From: Epithemia pelagica
Taxonomy: Eukaryota; Bacillariophyta; Bacillariophyceae; Surirellales; Surirellaceae
Direction of reading: 5' to 3'
Assembly (NCBI GenBank): GCA_946965045.2
Contig: OX337231.1
Location: forward strand, 372,001 to 436,000
DNA: 64,000 nucleotides
Below, piece after piece: positions 53,881 to 62,954 of the stretch (positions are counted from its first letter, which is position 1; every line of letters begins with the position of its first letter). The position numbers and the translations under genes were made by a program. The notes under the pieces were generated by a model. The model saw only the letters and a program-made list of their open reading frames with translations. It searched no databases and was not told the origin of the DNA.

Positions 53881-55010
53881 TCTCCGAATGGCAGTACGTG
53901 GATTGTTGCGACTGCTTGCGTCTATTCGGGAAAGGATCGTTGTGCACAGCATTGGTCATGGTAATGGACGCCCTACCATGCATACTGCATATGGAGATGC
54001 GAATGGGCCAGAAAATACTCACTATGTGTTTTCGAACTGGTTTGGCCAACGCAAAGAACAATCTACTTCCTTGGATTGAAATTGGTGCCCGTTCTTCGGT
54101 TGACAAGCAGTGCAAGGCATTCCTGAGGGGCGTTCAAAAATGTATCAACACAGAAGTATTGGGGACCGGTGACTTAGCCTTCCAGTTCGAGATCCCATTT
54201 GAGAACACTACAAAGACTATTGGCGTAGTCTCAATGAACAATGTCCAGATTCGGAAACTCATAGCTGACATATCCAAGTTGGTCAATATGTGTATTGTGG
54301 ACGTCGAGGACAAGAAGCTATGGGACAGAGGTATGGTGCACTACTCGGCGTCTTTCGATGTTCTCAAGATTCGGGAACGACTGTCGGACGAACAAATCTT
54401 CCAGTACCAGAAGCACGCCGACTTGTGGTACCGAGATTGGATCGACCTCTACGGTGACGACGGAATCACAAACTATGCCCACTACATCGGCAGTGGGCAT
54501 ATTGGGGAGTATCTGTTACATTGGCGTAACCTGACGAATCACTCTCAACAAGGATGGGAAGCTTTTAATTCTGCCTTTAAAAGCTTCTACTTCAACCGAA
54601 CGCAACGAGGTGGTGCCGTAAACAAGGGGCAGGGTCATAGGTCTCGCTTGCGTCCCATGGCACGATGGATCCAGAGACGCATGGTCTTCATGCTCGGATA
54701 CGATCTAGAAACAATGAGAGCAAAAGTCAATGCACGAACACCAGCAGAAGAAGCCAAGTTCAAGACGTGGGTGAAGGACAATGGGGGCACGATCGAGTTC
54801 GGGCAACTCAATCGAAGTCGGACAACAGATCAGGCCAATGACGATTCCAAGGAGGAGGATGACGAAGACGATAATGAAATAAAGGAGTACCAATTTGACT
54901 GGGACGTTGGGGTCGAAGTCTTGTACGACCCACGCTTGGATGACTCCAACGATTTGGATACGGACTCTGAAGAGTCCACTGACTGGGACGACGACTATGA
55001 ATCTGAGTAG
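53754..55010 (+). CDS. Unclassified transposon ORF2: C-terminal part of the DDE-like protein
   Basis: Open frame from the TGA at 53751 to 55010, in the -1 frame relative to ORF1 and overlapping it by 127 nt. Its beginning (VLWFLRKDLELRKLSTSGDV) reads as a continuation of ORF1. Conserved-looking parts are DALPCILHMEMRMGQKIL, then NYAHYIGSGHIGEYLLHWRN, HSQQGWEAFNSAFKSFYFNR and MARWIQRRMVFMLGYD; the tail is acidic. QGWEAFN would supply the catalytic Glu. No good early ATG exists, so expression by -1 frameshift, splicing of a short intron, or simple inactivation by a mutation must be distinguished. Confidence 0.6.
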   Translation, partial: CLVSVPTIQDKVLWFLRKDLELRKLSTSGDVLQRQERLRKQLISEWQYVDCCDCLRLFGKGSLCTALVMVMDALPCILHMEMRMGQKILTMCFRTGLANAKNNLLPWIEIGARSSVDKQCKAFLRGVQKCINTEVLGTGDLAFQFEIPFENTTKTIGVVSMNNVQIRKLIADISKLVNMCIVDVEDKKLWDRGMVHYSASFDVLKIRERLSDEQIFQYQKHADLWYRDWIDLYGDDGITNYAHYIGSGHIGEYLLHWRNLTNHSQQGWEAFNSAFKSFYFNRTQRGGAVNKGQGHRSRLRPMARWIQRRMVFMLGYDLETMRAKVNARTPAEEAKFKTWVKDNGGTIEFGQLNRSRTTDQANDDSKEEDDEDDNEIKEYQFDWDVGVEVLYDPRLDDSNDLDTDSEESTDWDDDYESE

Positions 55011-55067
55011 AAGTGAATAATGTTTAGTAGTTACGTTTGGATCGAATGAATGGGCATTGGCGTCCAT

Positions 55068-56738
55068 CTATTTATTATACTTCTCCACAAGGGACGAAAC
55101 CCAGGATAGATCGGTAGGAAAGACCATGTCCTGAAGGCCTGATGAGATACCGTCTTTGAATCGCTTCCCTCCAACCACGGAACATCCAACAAGACAACCA
55201 TCGGAGGGATGAAGAGTACCCAAGTATTCAAATCCATCTATGCCACCTTCTTTGTCATATCGGTCGGGGTCATTCATGGTGAAGATTGTTTCTTCCTCCT
55301 TGTGGCGTAAGACATATAATTTGGATTGTGTCTTGGGGAATATCATGGAAACCACGAATTTCGAGCCATCGTGTTCGTACTCGTCGCCATAACTGACAGG
55401 GCAGTCACAAGAATCCGTGGACTGGGGTGTCGCGTCCTGAAAGAGCAAATTGGATGAAGGCATCCCAGATGTGTTGGGAGATTCATAGACAGTTGGGTTG
55501 CTCGAGTCGGTTGACGAGCTGGTTCCAGGAGTGGACTCAGCATTAGAGGCATCTTCGGGGACAGGGAAAGGACGGAAAAGAATATTGTCAGCATGGTATT
55601 CCTTGGCTCTGAGAATACAATCCAAGTGATCAGTTGGAGGAGTGGTGCGAAATTGACCACTCCTGCTCCGATCATATCGGAATCGTTGAAAGTTGGCCGT
55701 GACACGAACTTGGAAGGGCGAAAAAACCACATCAATTCGCTGTTCGTAGCAGCGACGCTTGAATTCGCTTGCCTCTTCACTACCCTTGATGACTGTCAGG
55801 AAATGCCCTCTCTTGAGGGTCACTCCGGCATCTCCATCTTGTAAAGTGGGACGAACTTCACTGGAACCATAAACCGCTGCAAAGCCTAGCATGTTGCGAA
55901 TAAAATTAAGATCAGATTGTGTCGCGAAGCGGAGAATTCCGTTTTGGAACGACATTCTGATCTTGCGACGTGTCATCTTGTCGTCGATGTCCTGGTAACT
56001 TTCAGAACCATCGACAAAATGACAAGAGAGAAACTTCATGTGAGAATTAGAAAGAATATAGATGTAGTTGAAGGTTTCCGTCGGGATGTTACCGATGGAA
56101 ACAGTCTCGGAATCGCGTCTCTCAGCTTGTCGACCTCGTCGATTCAGTGCCTTCACAAGAGCCTTGCGCAACAGAAACAGTCCGTGCCAGGTATTCTTGT
56201 GAAAGCATCTTGGTGAGGCGATGAGATTTTCGCCCAGTTTAACATTGTCCATGGGGAAGCAACAAATCTCGGAGTCTTCTACTGGCATGAGCTTTCCGCC
56301 ATCTCCGGGCTCTCCCGGCACTTGCTTGTAGCGAATGACATAGACGTTTTTGATCCCTTCAGCCCAGACATTCGAGGGAGAACCAAGTTGGGAGGGAGTA
56401 AAGCAAAACGTGGGATAGCGAATGGCGATATCGTCGTTCTGGGCTTCGTAGCGAGAGATGACGTCCCAAGACTTGTACAATTCAATCTGACGACAGCCTG
56501 TTTCGTTCTCGAGAGGTAGGAAGTCGTGCCTTGGAATGGACGGGTGACATTTCAGCTTAGTTTTCGGAAACAAAGGGTAAAACAACGACAACTTGACATT
56601 TCCGTCCCAGTGTTTGTTCAGTTGGCAAATTGTGGTGGACCATTTGTCTTGGTCCTTTAGTTTGACGTGCACGAAAGTCCCAATACGGAACACATCGTTG
56701 AACAAGGGCACGTACACAGGTCCTTCGTTCTCGTACAT
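55068..56738 (-). CDS. Convergent ORF of the unclassified transposon, BAH-like N-terminus
   Basis: 556 aa from ATG 56738; its stop lies 58 bp from the ORF2 stop, tail to tail. N-terminal 150 residues: FRIGTFVHVKLKDQDKWSTT, then KLSLFYPLFP, ELYKSWDVISRYEA, CFTPSQLGS and VYVIRYKQVPGEPG, the order of a BAH domain (strand, ELY/s..., C/yRY). A middle helical part (HGLFLLRKALVKALNRRGRQ) and a Ser/Thr linker follow, then a C-terminal DGSKFVVSMIF...KLYVLRHKEEET domain. No catalytic motif. BAH domains bind chromatin, so a targeting or accessory role is conceivable. The association with ORF1/2 is inferred from position and orientation. Confidence 0.6.
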   Translation of the reverse strand: MYENEGPVYVPLFNDVFRIGTFVHVKLKDQDKWSTTICQLNKHWDGNVKLSLFYPLFPKTKLKCHPSIPRHDFLPLENETGCRQIELYKSWDVISRYEAQNDDIAIRYPTFCFTPSQLGSPSNVWAEGIKNVYVIRYKQVPGEPGDGGKLMPVEDSEICCFPMDNVKLGENLIASPRCFHKNTWHGLFLLRKALVKALNRRGRQAERRDSETVSIGNIPTETFNYIYILSNSHMKFLSCHFVDGSESYQDIDDKMTRRKIRMSFQNGILRFATQSDLNFIRNMLGFAAVYGSSEVRPTLQDGDAGVTLKRGHFLTVIKGSEEASEFKRRCYEQRIDVVFSPFQVRVTANFQRFRYDRSRSGQFRTTPPTDHLDCILRAKEYHADNILFRPFPVPEDASNAESTPGTSSSTDSSNPTVYESPNTSGMPSSNLLFQDATPQSTDSCDCPVSYGDEYEHDGSKFVVSMIFPKTQSKLYVLRHKEEETIFTMNDPDRYDKEGGIDGFEYLGTLHPSDGCLVGCSVVGGKRFKDGISSGLQDMVFPTDLSWVSSLVEKYNK

Positions 56739-57084
56739 GGTTTAGCAGCTACTGTGTTGGATTGCTGAATGGAAAGAGTCGCAGTCAAGGCATGGAAATG
56801 GTCGTGTTGCAACAAGAATCATTATCCACCATTGGCATCCATTCGTCTAAGCCTCGGATGGTTGGTTCCGAGTACGAAGTACCGTATGAGAAATAGACAT
56901 TGGTGGGATATGTTCCACCAGAAACTGTAATAATTAAAAATGATCAAAGTGGTATTCCGGAATTCTGTGGGGTCAGGGTTACATATGAGCGCAAGCATAG
57001 CTTTTGGGTGAAAATTGGGGAAAGGCCGGCTCGAAAAGCATGTTTTGTCGGAATGGATGGGATCCCAAGTGCTCCTTATGGTGT
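56739..57084. other. Right end of the inserted block
   Basis: A plus-strand open stretch (56900-57080) reads YVPPETVIIKNDQSGIPEFC and FWVKIGERPARKACFVGMDG, more protein-like than chance, but has no ATG or recognised domain. Its identity is unknown. Confidence 0.3.
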
Positions 57085-57606
57085 AATTACAACACTGATG
57101 ACGATGAGAATGTTCGATGGGGTCCCGTCGGCAAGAGGCGTTCCACCGCCCGTTGTATTGATTGATTCGAGGACCATCGAACCACCGTGCTGGTGCTGGT
57201 GGTCGTGGTCGATTCGGGCATAGGAGGCACCGTGTCCTGATTCTGGTTGTGGTGGCTGCTGCCGTGAGTCTCGGAGCGTGGTCCACTCGAAAGTGTCGTA
57301 CGAGGCGGGTGTAGTGGTGCGGCAGCAGTCATTGGCTGTGGTTCTGCCATTGGTAGGGTGGGAGTGTCCACCAATGGTTGTGATCGTACGGCGGCTAGAC
57401 CCAAGGGCCAGTGTGGTACTACAATCCTCCGAACCATGTGGTGCTGCTGGTGTGGTTGTGGTGGCCGACGACGACGATTGGGGCAGTGTTGGTGGTGGTG
57501 GAAGCACCATTCGTTTTGCTTGTCATTGTCGTGGTTGTGGTAGTGTAGGGCATTGGGGAATGAACCAAACTTTCCGTGACGGCCGCCACGGGTTCTTATT
57601 GTCGTT
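57085..57606 (-). pseudogene. Middle part of split and truncated DUF6824 pseudogene
   Basis: Matches 60750-61320 of the intact gene (AAGAGGCGTTCCACnGCCCGTTGTAT; GAGGACCATCGAACCACCGTGCTGG; CTTTCCGTGACGGCCGCCAC). Frames are disrupted. It ends at GTCGTTT (57606), where it is fused to ABC exon-1 sequence; the DUF6824 domain itself is absent. Confidence 0.85.
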
Positions 57607-58032
57607 TAATGGACGAAATTCATTCGGATTGGTTTGACTTTCTTCTTCTTGTTGTCCGGACCGTGGGGTGATGCCATTGGGCAGTTGCGATTCCACATTC
57701 CACAGACCTTCCAGTCATTGTTGTGACAGTGTGTTCTCGTCGTCGTCACACGAATAGAATACGTAGAGACTTTGTGATGCGCGTTCCAGAACTCACACAC
57801 TCACAGCAAGAAAAGAAGCTCGATCGATGAAACTCTGTCCCACAAAATACAGGAAGCAACAAAAACGGCTGATGGTAGACTACGACGAGAAAAAAAATGG
57901 ACCATGTCGTAATCAGAGAATGGCATGACTCTTTTACGCGACTGGAATCTTACTCTCTTTCGCACGCATGACAGACACCATGTCAAGGCTCCACGCAAAA
58001 AAAGTTTCGTTTTCTGTTTCCATCACAAAAAT
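57607..58032. repeat. Second copy of ABC exon-1 start and promoter
   Basis: Copy of 32834-33321. The first 120 bp are ABC coding sequence on the minus strand (CATTGGGCnGTTGCGATTCC, ACCTTCCAGTCATTGTTG including the ATG complement), now a truncated fragment; the rest is the ABC promoter, now directly upstream of kelch2. Confidence 0.9.
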
Positions 58033-58060
58033 GGCGTAAAGCGTAAAGTGAATCAACTGT

Positions 58061-59176
58061 ATGACCATGACACTGCAAGAACAAGCAAGTCAGTCGGGCC
58101 TTGTCCTTTTGAACAAGACAGCAGAATGGAATGAAAACGACTGGCCTCCTCTCAGGGGAGGATGGCGTTGCGATCATGCTTCGGTCGTACTCGATCAAAC
58201 GGTTGTCGTGTTGGGTGGATATCAACAAGGTCAAGGCGCTCTCAACTCCGTTCTTCTACTCAATTTAGCAGAACCAAACAAACAGTGGCGAGAAGGACCA
58301 CCCTTGATCAAGAGACGTGACGAACATACCGCTGTTGTGTGTAACGGAGGCATCTACGTTATGGGAGGACGCAATCTGTTGAATTGTATCGAACGGATTG
58401 ACGTTCATGATTTGCTGCAATCATCTTTAACAACCAGCACCAAGCATGCGGGAAATTGGACGACATTGAATTGTCGCTTATCAACAGAACGAAAACGATG
58501 TTGTGCTGTTGCGGTGGAAAATCGATATATTGTGGTAATGGGTGGACTCAACAGGAGGACGTTGCCGTCGGTTGAAGTTATTGATACCCGCAACCACACT
58601 GTCACTGCGGCTCCAAGCATGAACGTTCCTCGATCGTTTTGTGCCAGTGCGGTCATTGGTCACCGCATCTTTGTCGTTGGAGGCCGCAACGGTTTCGAGG
58701 ATGACAGGTTTGACTCGGTAGAGTACTTGGAATTTGCAAAGACTTGTGACAATCAGGAGACAGAGACAGTTGCTAAAGTCATTTCCTCCTGGTCCACTTG
58801 GACCACTCATTCTGAGTTGAGTCTTTCTTGCCCAGGATGTTTGTGTGCAGTGGTTGCCGTGGGATCCTGTCTGGTGGTGGCGGGAGGAAGATACGACCGA
58901 ACCGTGGAAATCTTGGATACGAACCGAAACCGCGTGTGGAATCTTCCACCAACCCAAAATCGCCATGAAGGCTGCAGTATGGTCACTGTTGCCAATCAAG
59001 TTGCCGTGATTGGTGGATGGGGCAATTCTTCCTGTGCGACATTACCACTCATGGACAAGAATTCGTGGTGTTTTCGTCGACTCTGTGAGCCTCAGCCCAA
59101 TGGATGGTATCATTCTCTGGAAGGAATGAGTAACCGAGATACTGATATTTCAACCTTCTTCACCGCGACAACATGA
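58061..59176 (+). CDS. Kelch-repeat protein 2
   Basis: 371 aa from ATG 58061. Same six-blade kelch propeller as the protein at 44558-45682: TVVVLGGYQQG, GIYVMGGRNLL, YIVVMGGLNRR, RIFVVGGRNGF, CLVVAGGRYDR, VAVIGGWGNSS. Differences are scattered substitutions and small in-frame indels (KSKRGQDLSS versus NRRTLPS; NIDD versus NGFEDD), which suggests both copies stayed under selection. It sits 28 bp after the copied ABC promoter, so kelch2 is probably driven by promoter sequence that at the ancestral locus was shared, divergently, by ABC and kelch. Confidence 0.9.
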   Translation: MTMTLQEQASQSGLVLLNKTAEWNENDWPPLRGGWRCDHASVVLDQTVVVLGGYQQGQGALNSVLLLNLAEPNKQWREGPPLIKRRDEHTAVVCNGGIYVMGGRNLLNCIERIDVHDLLQSSLTTSTKHAGNWTTLNCRLSTERKRCCAVAVENRYIVVMGGLNRRTLPSVEVIDTRNHTVTAAPSMNVPRSFCASAVIGHRIFVVGGRNGFEDDRFDSVEYLEFAKTCDNQETETVAKVISSWSTWTTHSELSLSCPGCLCAVVAVGSCLVVAGGRYDRTVEILDTNRNRVWNLPPTQNRHEGCSMVTVANQVAVIGGWGNSSCATLPLMDKNSWCFRRLCEPQPNGWYHSLEGMSNRDTDISTFFTATT

Positions 59177-59717
59177 AAATCTGAATTTGCGACAGCGAAT
59201 ATGCGACTTGGTGATTGAAATGGGCAACACGTTGCATGTATGTCATAAATTGGTGAAACTATAGAAAAATCATTTTGATCTCAAACAGTGGTCTTTTTTT
59301 CTACATGGCAATTTTTTCTATTGAGTGATCATGTGAATCCTTTTGTACTAGATAAAATGAAATCATGTTTTCGGCGTTCGGCAGAACTTGACTGTTACGA
59401 AAAGACGAACGAAAGCCATGGATTCTCATGAGGTTTCCTTGGTGAATCGTAGCCGTTTTGGTCATGTCTGCAATCATTTTACTACTACTGTGCGGCGTAT
59501 ACGAGCAAGGCCACCATGGTATTCCTTCCACCCACAAAATTACACAAACCGATGGAACCGCCATCCTGTGCACCGGGGTGGTTGTCATATGATTCTCCTC
59601 CTATGTGTGCATGTGAGAGTGGATCGCAATACAACCTACCTACTTTATAGGAATGGATTCTTCCTAGGTAGTAGAACGAAAGACTCGGTTGGAAAGTTCT
59701 ATTCTTTCACGACGTTG
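59177..59717. other. 3-prime flank of kelch2
   Basis: Diverged counterpart of 45683-46198; no gene. Confidence 0.5.
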
Positions 59718-59888
59718 GTTCCGTGGTACTCCACAAGCGTGTCTGTACCATTCTGGTAGACGCAACGAAGGATGACTAGGACGACTGTGGGACGGTCGTG
59801 GTGCCACCATGGAAGAAAAGGCTCGCACCGAACGAAATGCCGACGACGCCAAGAGAGATGTCACCACCATTTTGACAATGGCTCGAAC

Positions 59889-59921
<33 letters not shown>

Positions 59922-60060
59922 GAAACCCGTGACTTGGCAATCGACATACTGAGTGAACACACGGTTGATTTGTGTGTCCTTCTTGTTTGTTTGTGTCGTC
60001 GTTGTGGTTGAGTTGTCCGTATCTCTCGTGGCCCAAATGGACAATCACCGATCGACACAA
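59718..60060 (-). pseudogene. 5-prime fragment of the Tic40-like gene
   Basis: Counterpart of 47100-47434: keeps the MSIAKS start region, the hydrophobic MVVTSLLAS and VRAFSS, and RPSHPSLR. A (GAT)n expansion (about 59889-59921) shifts the frame within the poly-Ser segment, and everything after about codon 90, including the repeats and STI1 domain, is deleted. Confidence 0.85.
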
Positions 60061-60641
60061 TTCTTGATTCTCATTTTTCTGGCACAATGGAGATACCAAC
60101 ACGCACCATCCGAATCGTAACCATCACGTGTGTATGTATACCTCTCTCTCGCGAGTAGTAGTAGTAGTAGCAACATGGAACTCCCGAGTTTTCACAGTGC
60201 GGTAAACGACGCACGTGAGAACGAGACTGTCTGCACTACCTAGACTCGTAGCGTCCGAATTCCGGAAAGTCGACCCATCGTCAGGTCACTGTTTCCTCCA
60301 GAACCTACCTAGGTAGATAGAACAGGTGGGTCCACCCGTCCATTTCGTGGAACTTGTTGTTTCCAATGCAACCGCCATGCTCCGGGCGTGCTGGATCCTC
60401 CTCGCCAAGTATATATATACCGGGAACCCCGTTTGCAGGAATCCATATGGCTCATTTTGGCTGCTTCGAGTGCAGTGCATATTCAGCTGCTGTCGTTTTC
60501 ACAACCTGAATATTTTGGTTGTAGAAATGAGAACACTCTCTCTCGTGCCATGCGATCCCACATTCTTGTTGTTGCTGTTGTGATGGTGTCATTCCACCAC
60601 AAATCATTCCTTTCCCAACCACCGACTCCCAAGGATTACTA
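60061..60641. other. Residual unit-2 intergenic sequence
   Basis: 60061-60330 matches 47435-47690; 60330-60641 matches 49180-49692. The intervening glutaredoxin segment is missing. A TATATATATA run is at about 60408. Confidence 0.6.
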
Positions 60642-62111
60642 TTACAAGGCCAGCAATCCCTCCAAGACATCTTGTTCTTCGGGTGTAATTTTGGCCAAAT
60701 CGGACAATTCTCGTGATTTGGTGCGCAGGGTCAAGGGTTCCAACACGGACGACGATGATGAGGATGATAGTGTTCGATGTGGTCCGGACGACAAGAGGCG
60801 TTCCACTGCCCGTTGTATAGATTGATTCGAGGACCATCGAACCACCGTGCTGGTCGTGGTCGTCGCCGATTCGGGCGTTGTCGACACTGTCGTGTCCTGG
60901 TTGTGGTGGCTGTTGCCGTGGGTCTCAGAGGAGGATGGTCCACTCGCCAGTGTCGTACGAGGCGGGTGTAGTGGTGGTGCTGCTGCTGCGGCTGTTGCGG
61001 CAGCAGCCGTGGGTTGTGGTTCTGCCACTGGTAGGGTGGTGGGAGTGTCCACCAATGGTGGTTGTTGTGTTTGTGGTGATTGTGATTGTACGGCGGCGAC
61101 GCCAGACCCAATGGTACAATCCTCCGAACCGTGTGCTGCTGCTGGTGGTGTGGTGGTGGCCGACGACGACGATATTAGGGGCAGTGAGGAAGGTGGTGGT
61201 GGTCGAAACACACTGGTGGTCATGGTGGCGGAAGCACCATTCGCTTTGGTGGTCGTTGTCGTGGTGTAGGGCAGTGGGGAATGGACCAAACTTTCCGTGA
61301 CGGCCGCCACGGGTTCTTGTCGTTTGTAATCCTTGAGCGCCTTCATCACCTTGAGTTGACTCTTGGCCGGGGACAATTCCACCAAGGATTCGGCGGGAGG
61401 TGGCGTCAAGGACGAGGACTCGTCGGGGTGGTCCTTGGATTTGGGTTTCTTCTTCTTTTTTTTCTTTTTGGTTGGTTTGGGTCCTCCCTCGCTTGCTGTC
61501 GTTGTGGTGGTTGTGGTCGTCGTCAAGAATCGTCCACCCCGCAAATGGATGATCTTGCACACTTCTTGGGCCAACAATCGTTTCAAGGTGGGTGTGACAC
61601 AGGCCGAATAGGCGGGATAAAATTGTCGAATCAACAAGCGGTAATGTTCATTCACCTTCTTGGCATATTCGCCCTTTTCACACATGACATCGACTCCCAT
61701 GCGGAACCCAGTAGTGGTTTTCGTTGTGGTGGTGGCAGACGTAGTACTTTTAGTGGAAGGACGACTGGCACTCGGATCCACGTGTGTTGGTGATGGTGGT
61801 TGCGAACCAGACTGGGTGGTGGGGGGTGGCGATTCGACTGGTTTGTGTCGTTTGGCCAATGGCACCACCAAGTCACTGGTGGTCGTCGTTGTGGTCCTGG
61901 GTCGTTTTTCGTTGGAGGTGGGGGAGAAAGGACTCGGACCCGTGCTGGGCCCAGGGGGTGGTGGTTCCACTGCCCGAGTCGTCAATGATTCCTCGGGTTC
62001 TTCCGGCACGGCAGTTGCTGTCAAGGCCGTGTGGGACGCACTGTCACTGCGGGTTGTCGCGACTGGACCGTTGGTTGTCACAAACGACAAAGAAGAAGAA
62101 GATTGATCCAT
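60642..62111 (-). CDS. DUF6824-like domain protein, low-complexity
   Basis: 489 aa from ATG 62111 (MDQSSSSLSFVTTNGP; the frame continues upstream only to a TTG). After a Ser/Thr/Pro-rich N-terminus comes a folded patch at about 138-197: FRMGVDVMCEKGEY, VNEHYRLLIRQFYPAYSA, LAQEVCKIIHLRGGRFL. This fits the diatom-enriched DUF6824 pattern (DVlC-G-rG, Gn-x2-y/fR-x-L, Y-x2-A, K-x2-iA, i-x2-GGRFL), although the usual N-x-H-pGN box is degenerate. A poly-Lys NLS-like stretch follows, then long Thr/Pro/Ala/Ser low complexity and a conserved C-terminus (SRELSDLAKITPEEQDVLEG). Probably nuclear; function unknown. A truncated copy is at 49693-57606. Confidence 0.8.
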   Translation of the reverse strand: MDQSSSSLSFVTTNGPVATTRSDSASHTALTATAVPEEPEESLTTRAVEPPPPGPSTGPSPFSPTSNEKRPRTTTTTTSDLVVPLAKRHKPVESPPPTTQSGSQPPSPTHVDPSASRPSTKSTTSATTTTKTTTGFRMGVDVMCEKGEYAKKVNEHYRLLIRQFYPAYSACVTPTLKRLLAQEVCKIIHLRGGRFLTTTTTTTTTASEGGPKPTKKKKKKKKPKSKDHPDESSSLTPPPAESLVELSPAKSQLKVMKALKDYKRQEPVAAVTESLVHSPLPYTTTTTTKANGASATMTTSVFRPPPPSSLPLISSSSATTTPPAAAHGSEDCTIGSGVAAVQSQSPQTQQPPLVDTPTTLPVAEPQPTAAAATAAAAAPPLHPPRTTLASGPSSSETHGNSHHNQDTTVSTTPESATTTTSTVVRWSSNQSIQRAVERLLSSGPHRTLSSSSSSSVLEPLTLRTKSRELSDLAKITPEEQDVLEGLLAL

Positions 62112-62954
62112 GATTCTCGTTGTAGATCCAATCGACGGCACAACACACCCGTGGTACACACAGAGAGAGAGAACGATGGATCCACCACCAATCACAAACA
62201 AACGAAAGACTGTGGTGGAAGGACGATACTATAGGTATGGTCCGTTCGACAATGTAAGAATGCAATGTGTGTCTCGCTCGGAGGATTCAAAATGTGACAG
62301 GAGGAGGAGACGATAAGGAGATGCTGCTGCAGTAGTCTCGATCACAAGGAGGAGGGTGAATGACGACAAGACAACCAAAGAGAAGGACAAGAGAGAGAGA
62401 GAGATCGATCGTTCGTGTGGGTGTGGTTTCCCGAAAAAGATTCGCCCCCATGCGCCCGTCAGTCTGTCGCTCAGGATTCACGTACCGGCTGCGTAGCTGT
62501 GGTACTTGCTGCGAATCGGACGGAGCGAGTGTGACACTTTCTCGTCTCTCTCCGGGTCCCGCTTACAAGGATGGGGATGGGGCACATGCACATAGCTTGG
62601 GACTTCGTGTAGGTAGTTCTGTCAAGCTAGGATTAGAGAGGTATAGTTCCCTACAATAGGAGTACATTCCCATTTCCTCTACAACCTGCAATCTGTAATG
62701 CAACCAACCAACTTATACATATCCATGTTATTTGATCCATGCACTATGGGTCAATGGCTTCTCAAGACACTAACGAAGTTTACGGATATAGACTCTCTCT
62801 ATTGTACACCCACACAGACATTTACACGACGCGGCCGACCAAAGGCCGTCGAAGGTATAGCGGTGGCCCTCATCAGTGTCGTCATTCTCCGACACCACCA
62901 ACCATCCACAATGGTCGGTTCCTTCGTAGCGATAGCGGTACCCCTCCGACTATA
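62112..62954. other. Intergenic, nothing recognised
   Basis: Between the DUF6824 gene promoter side and the 3-prime end of the last gene. GA-rich stretch near 62390. No ORF with coding character. Confidence 0.5.

Larger units (their letters stand above)
49772..57084. mobile_element. About 7.3-kb inserted block with an unclassified DDE-like transposon
   Basis: Defined by comparison: the DUF6824 pseudogene sequence is interrupted exactly across this interval. The block contains a long hairpin at its left end, a tyrosine-recombinase remnant (50157-50567), two overlapping plus-strand ORFs (51346-55010) and a convergent minus-strand ORF (55068-56738). It may be one large element or nested insertions; no clean TIR or target duplication was found by eye, and about 25 bp of the gene at the break is missing. 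Confidence 0.6.

Noticed and set aside
60405-60420. TATATATATA run as a promoter
   Set aside because: No gene starts within a sensible distance downstream on either strand; the region is a degraded copy of 49.2 kb sequence.
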